Of a stretch of DNA of 6,262 bases, positions 5,677 to 6,262 are shown piece after piece; the first letter of the stretch is position 1; each line of letters begins with the position of its first letter. The DNA is from Dysgonamonadaceae bacterium. GTDB lineage: Bacteria; Bacteroidota; Bacteroidia; Bacteroidales; Azobacteroidaceae. The DNA lies in NCBI GenBank assembly GCA_031282925.1, contig JAITCT010000040.1, positions 1 to 6,262 of the forward strand. Direction: 5' to 3'. The translations under genes were made by a program, and so were the position numbers. A model generated the notes under the pieces. The model saw only the letters and a list, made by a program, of their open reading frames with translations. It was not told where the DNA came from and did no database searches.

Positions 5677-5940
5677 ATTATAACCTCATTTCCACCTTAT
5701 TTTCTCCAACAAAACAACCTCAGTAGAGAGAGAGATGGATTATGATAATATTTCCCTGACCTTATTACCTCATTTATCTTATTCCTTTTGTGTTTACAAA
5801 AAAAGCCGTTTGCCAACGCACAAAACCATACCGCGTACAATATAATAAGGTAATAAGGTCAGGGAATTTTAATGATTAACACGCTTTTGCTACTGAGGTT
5901 GTTTTGTTGGAGAAAATAAGGTGGAAATGAGGTTTATATC
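5677..5940 (+). repeat. Fold-back repeat element E3 (compact copy)
   Basis: Perfect outer inverted repeat of 45 bp: 5682-5726 with 5890-5934, extending imperfectly to about 5677 and 5940. Inside is a perfect nested inverted repeat of 19 bp (5752-5770 with 5848-5866) around a 77-nt loop. The stretches between outer and inner stems (5727-5751 and 5867-5889) do not pair well. In the mid-arm E3 has TTTTCTCCAAC, with GTTGGAGAAAA in the partner arm, while E1 and E4 have TTTAAATAAC. Sequence upstream of the arm (CTGCCGAATGTG, 5665-5676) is shared with E1 and E4. No protein is encoded with confidence. Confidence 0.85.
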
Positions 5941-5947
5941 CAACCGG

Positions 5948-5991
5948 GCGCGTCATGCATCATCGGGGGCGCACACACGGGTGCGCCCCTA
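5948..5991. repeat. GC-rich REP-like palindrome, second set
   Basis: A perfect 9-bp stem, GGGGCGCAC (5966-5974) with GTGCGCCCC (5981-5989) and loop ACACGG, ends in CTACG like the first set. The preceding GCGCGTCATGCATCATCGGG matches 5557-5576 with two changes. Here the nearby hairpin is the only strong option, unlike the first set. Confidence 0.7.
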
Positions 5992-5998
5992 CGCCCTC

Positions 5999-6046
5999 CC
6001 GACAGGTTGAACCTGTCGGAATAGACGGCGCGAGGCACAGTCTCGC
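5999..6046. repeat. Paired hairpin module H1-H2, copy 2
   Basis: H1 (5999-6019) is identical to copy 1. H2 (6030-6046) has one change, C to T at 6041, which turns a G:C pair of copy 1 into a G:T (G:U in RNA) wobble and leaves the hairpin possible. Confidence 0.7.
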
Positions 6047-6081
6047 ACCAACAGGGGTTTATACCCAAACTGCCGAATGTG

Positions 6082-6262
6082 ATTATAACCTCATTTCCAC
6101 CTTATTTAAATAACAAAACAACCTCAGTAGAGAGAGAGATGGATTATGATAATATTTCTCTGACCTTATTACCTCATTTATCTTATTCCTTTGTGTTTAC
6201 AAAAAAAAGCCGTTTGCCAACGCACAAAACCATACCGCGTACAATATAATAAGGTAATAAGG
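6082..6262 (+). repeat. Fold-back repeat element E4 (truncated by window end)
   Basis: This is the left arm and loop of a third copy, parallel to E3. The arm carries TTTAAATAAC at its core (like E1), followed by AACAAAACAACCTCAGTAG, then the inner arm TCTCTGACCTTATTACC and a loop nearly identical to that of E3. The sequence stops in the second inner arm (GGTAATAAGG), so the right outer arm is not visible. Confidence 0.8.

Larger units (their letters stand above)
5557..6262 (+). repeat. Tandem repeat of about 405 bp (REP + hairpins + fold-back element)
   Basis: From 5573 to 5857 the sequence matches 5978-6262 at an offset of 405 (404 after about 5716) with few differences. Each unit contains, in order, GC-rich palindromes, H1, H2, a GGGTTTATACCC-like string, and a fold-back element. 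Unit 1 spans roughly 5557-5947; unit 2 starts about 5948 and is cut by the window end. Upstream of 5573 the units still align, but with a 14-bp length difference. Confidence 0.85.

Noticed and set aside
5533..5745. Two overlapping + frames of 63-70 codons at 5533-5745
   Set aside because: They lie entirely in the REP palindromes, H1/H2 hairpins and the E3 arm, two frames are open at once because of GC-rich palindromes, and neither resembles a known protein.
5557..6262. CRISPR array
   Set aside because: The direct repeats are hundreds of bases long with a period of about 405 and no short unique spacers; no cas gene is present.

Overview
The window reads as chromosomal DNA of a Bacteroidota bacterium, most likely an uncultured Bacteroidales. 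Three things point there: promoter -7 boxes of the TAnnTTTG type (1048-1055 on +, 633-640 on -); AT-rich leaders without Shine-Dalgarno sequences in front of yceD, rpmF, fabH and der; and the gene order yceD(DUF177)-rpmF-fabH-era-der, with no plsX between rpmF and fabH. This is an assignment from signals and protein family features, not from a database search.

Layout: 1-366 has no recognisable gene. 367-1006 is a long fold-back (inverted-repeat) element, here called E1. Its arms are near-complementary, and its centre holds about 255 bp of extra sequence with a candidate minus-strand transcription unit (promoter at 640-633, hairpin plus U-tract at 550-520). 1048-5242 is the conserved block, all on the + strand: yceD (1079-1648, TTG start), rpmF (1674-1862), a hairpin terminator and a small palindromic insertion, fabH (2007-3005), era (2998-3873, overlapping fabH by 8 nt) and der (3932-5242). 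5243-5484 is intergenic, with a post-der hairpin and a perfect 21-bp tandem duplication. 5485-6262 is a non-coding array of GC-rich REP-like palindromes and two further copies of the fold-back element (E3 about 5677-5940; E4 from about 6082, cut by the window end). The array is arranged as a tandem repeat with a period of about 405 bp.

The five proteins form a coherent group. YceD/DUF177 and L32 concern the 50S subunit, Era and Der are ribosome-assembly GTPases for 30S and 50S respectively, and FabH starts type II fatty-acid synthesis, so the block joins ribosome production to membrane lipid supply. All five genes look intact, with their catalytic or nucleotide-binding motifs in place. The L32 is the cysteine-free (zinc-independent) form.

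The part that looks undescribed is the fold-back family around the block. Three copies share outer arms of about 45-90 bp, nested inner inverted repeats and an apex loop. Where E3 differs from E1 in the middle of the arm, both of its arms have changed together so that pairing is kept. E1 lies in the opposite orientation to E3/E4 and carries extra apex sequence. I see no transposase, CRISPR array, tRNA or rRNA in the window.
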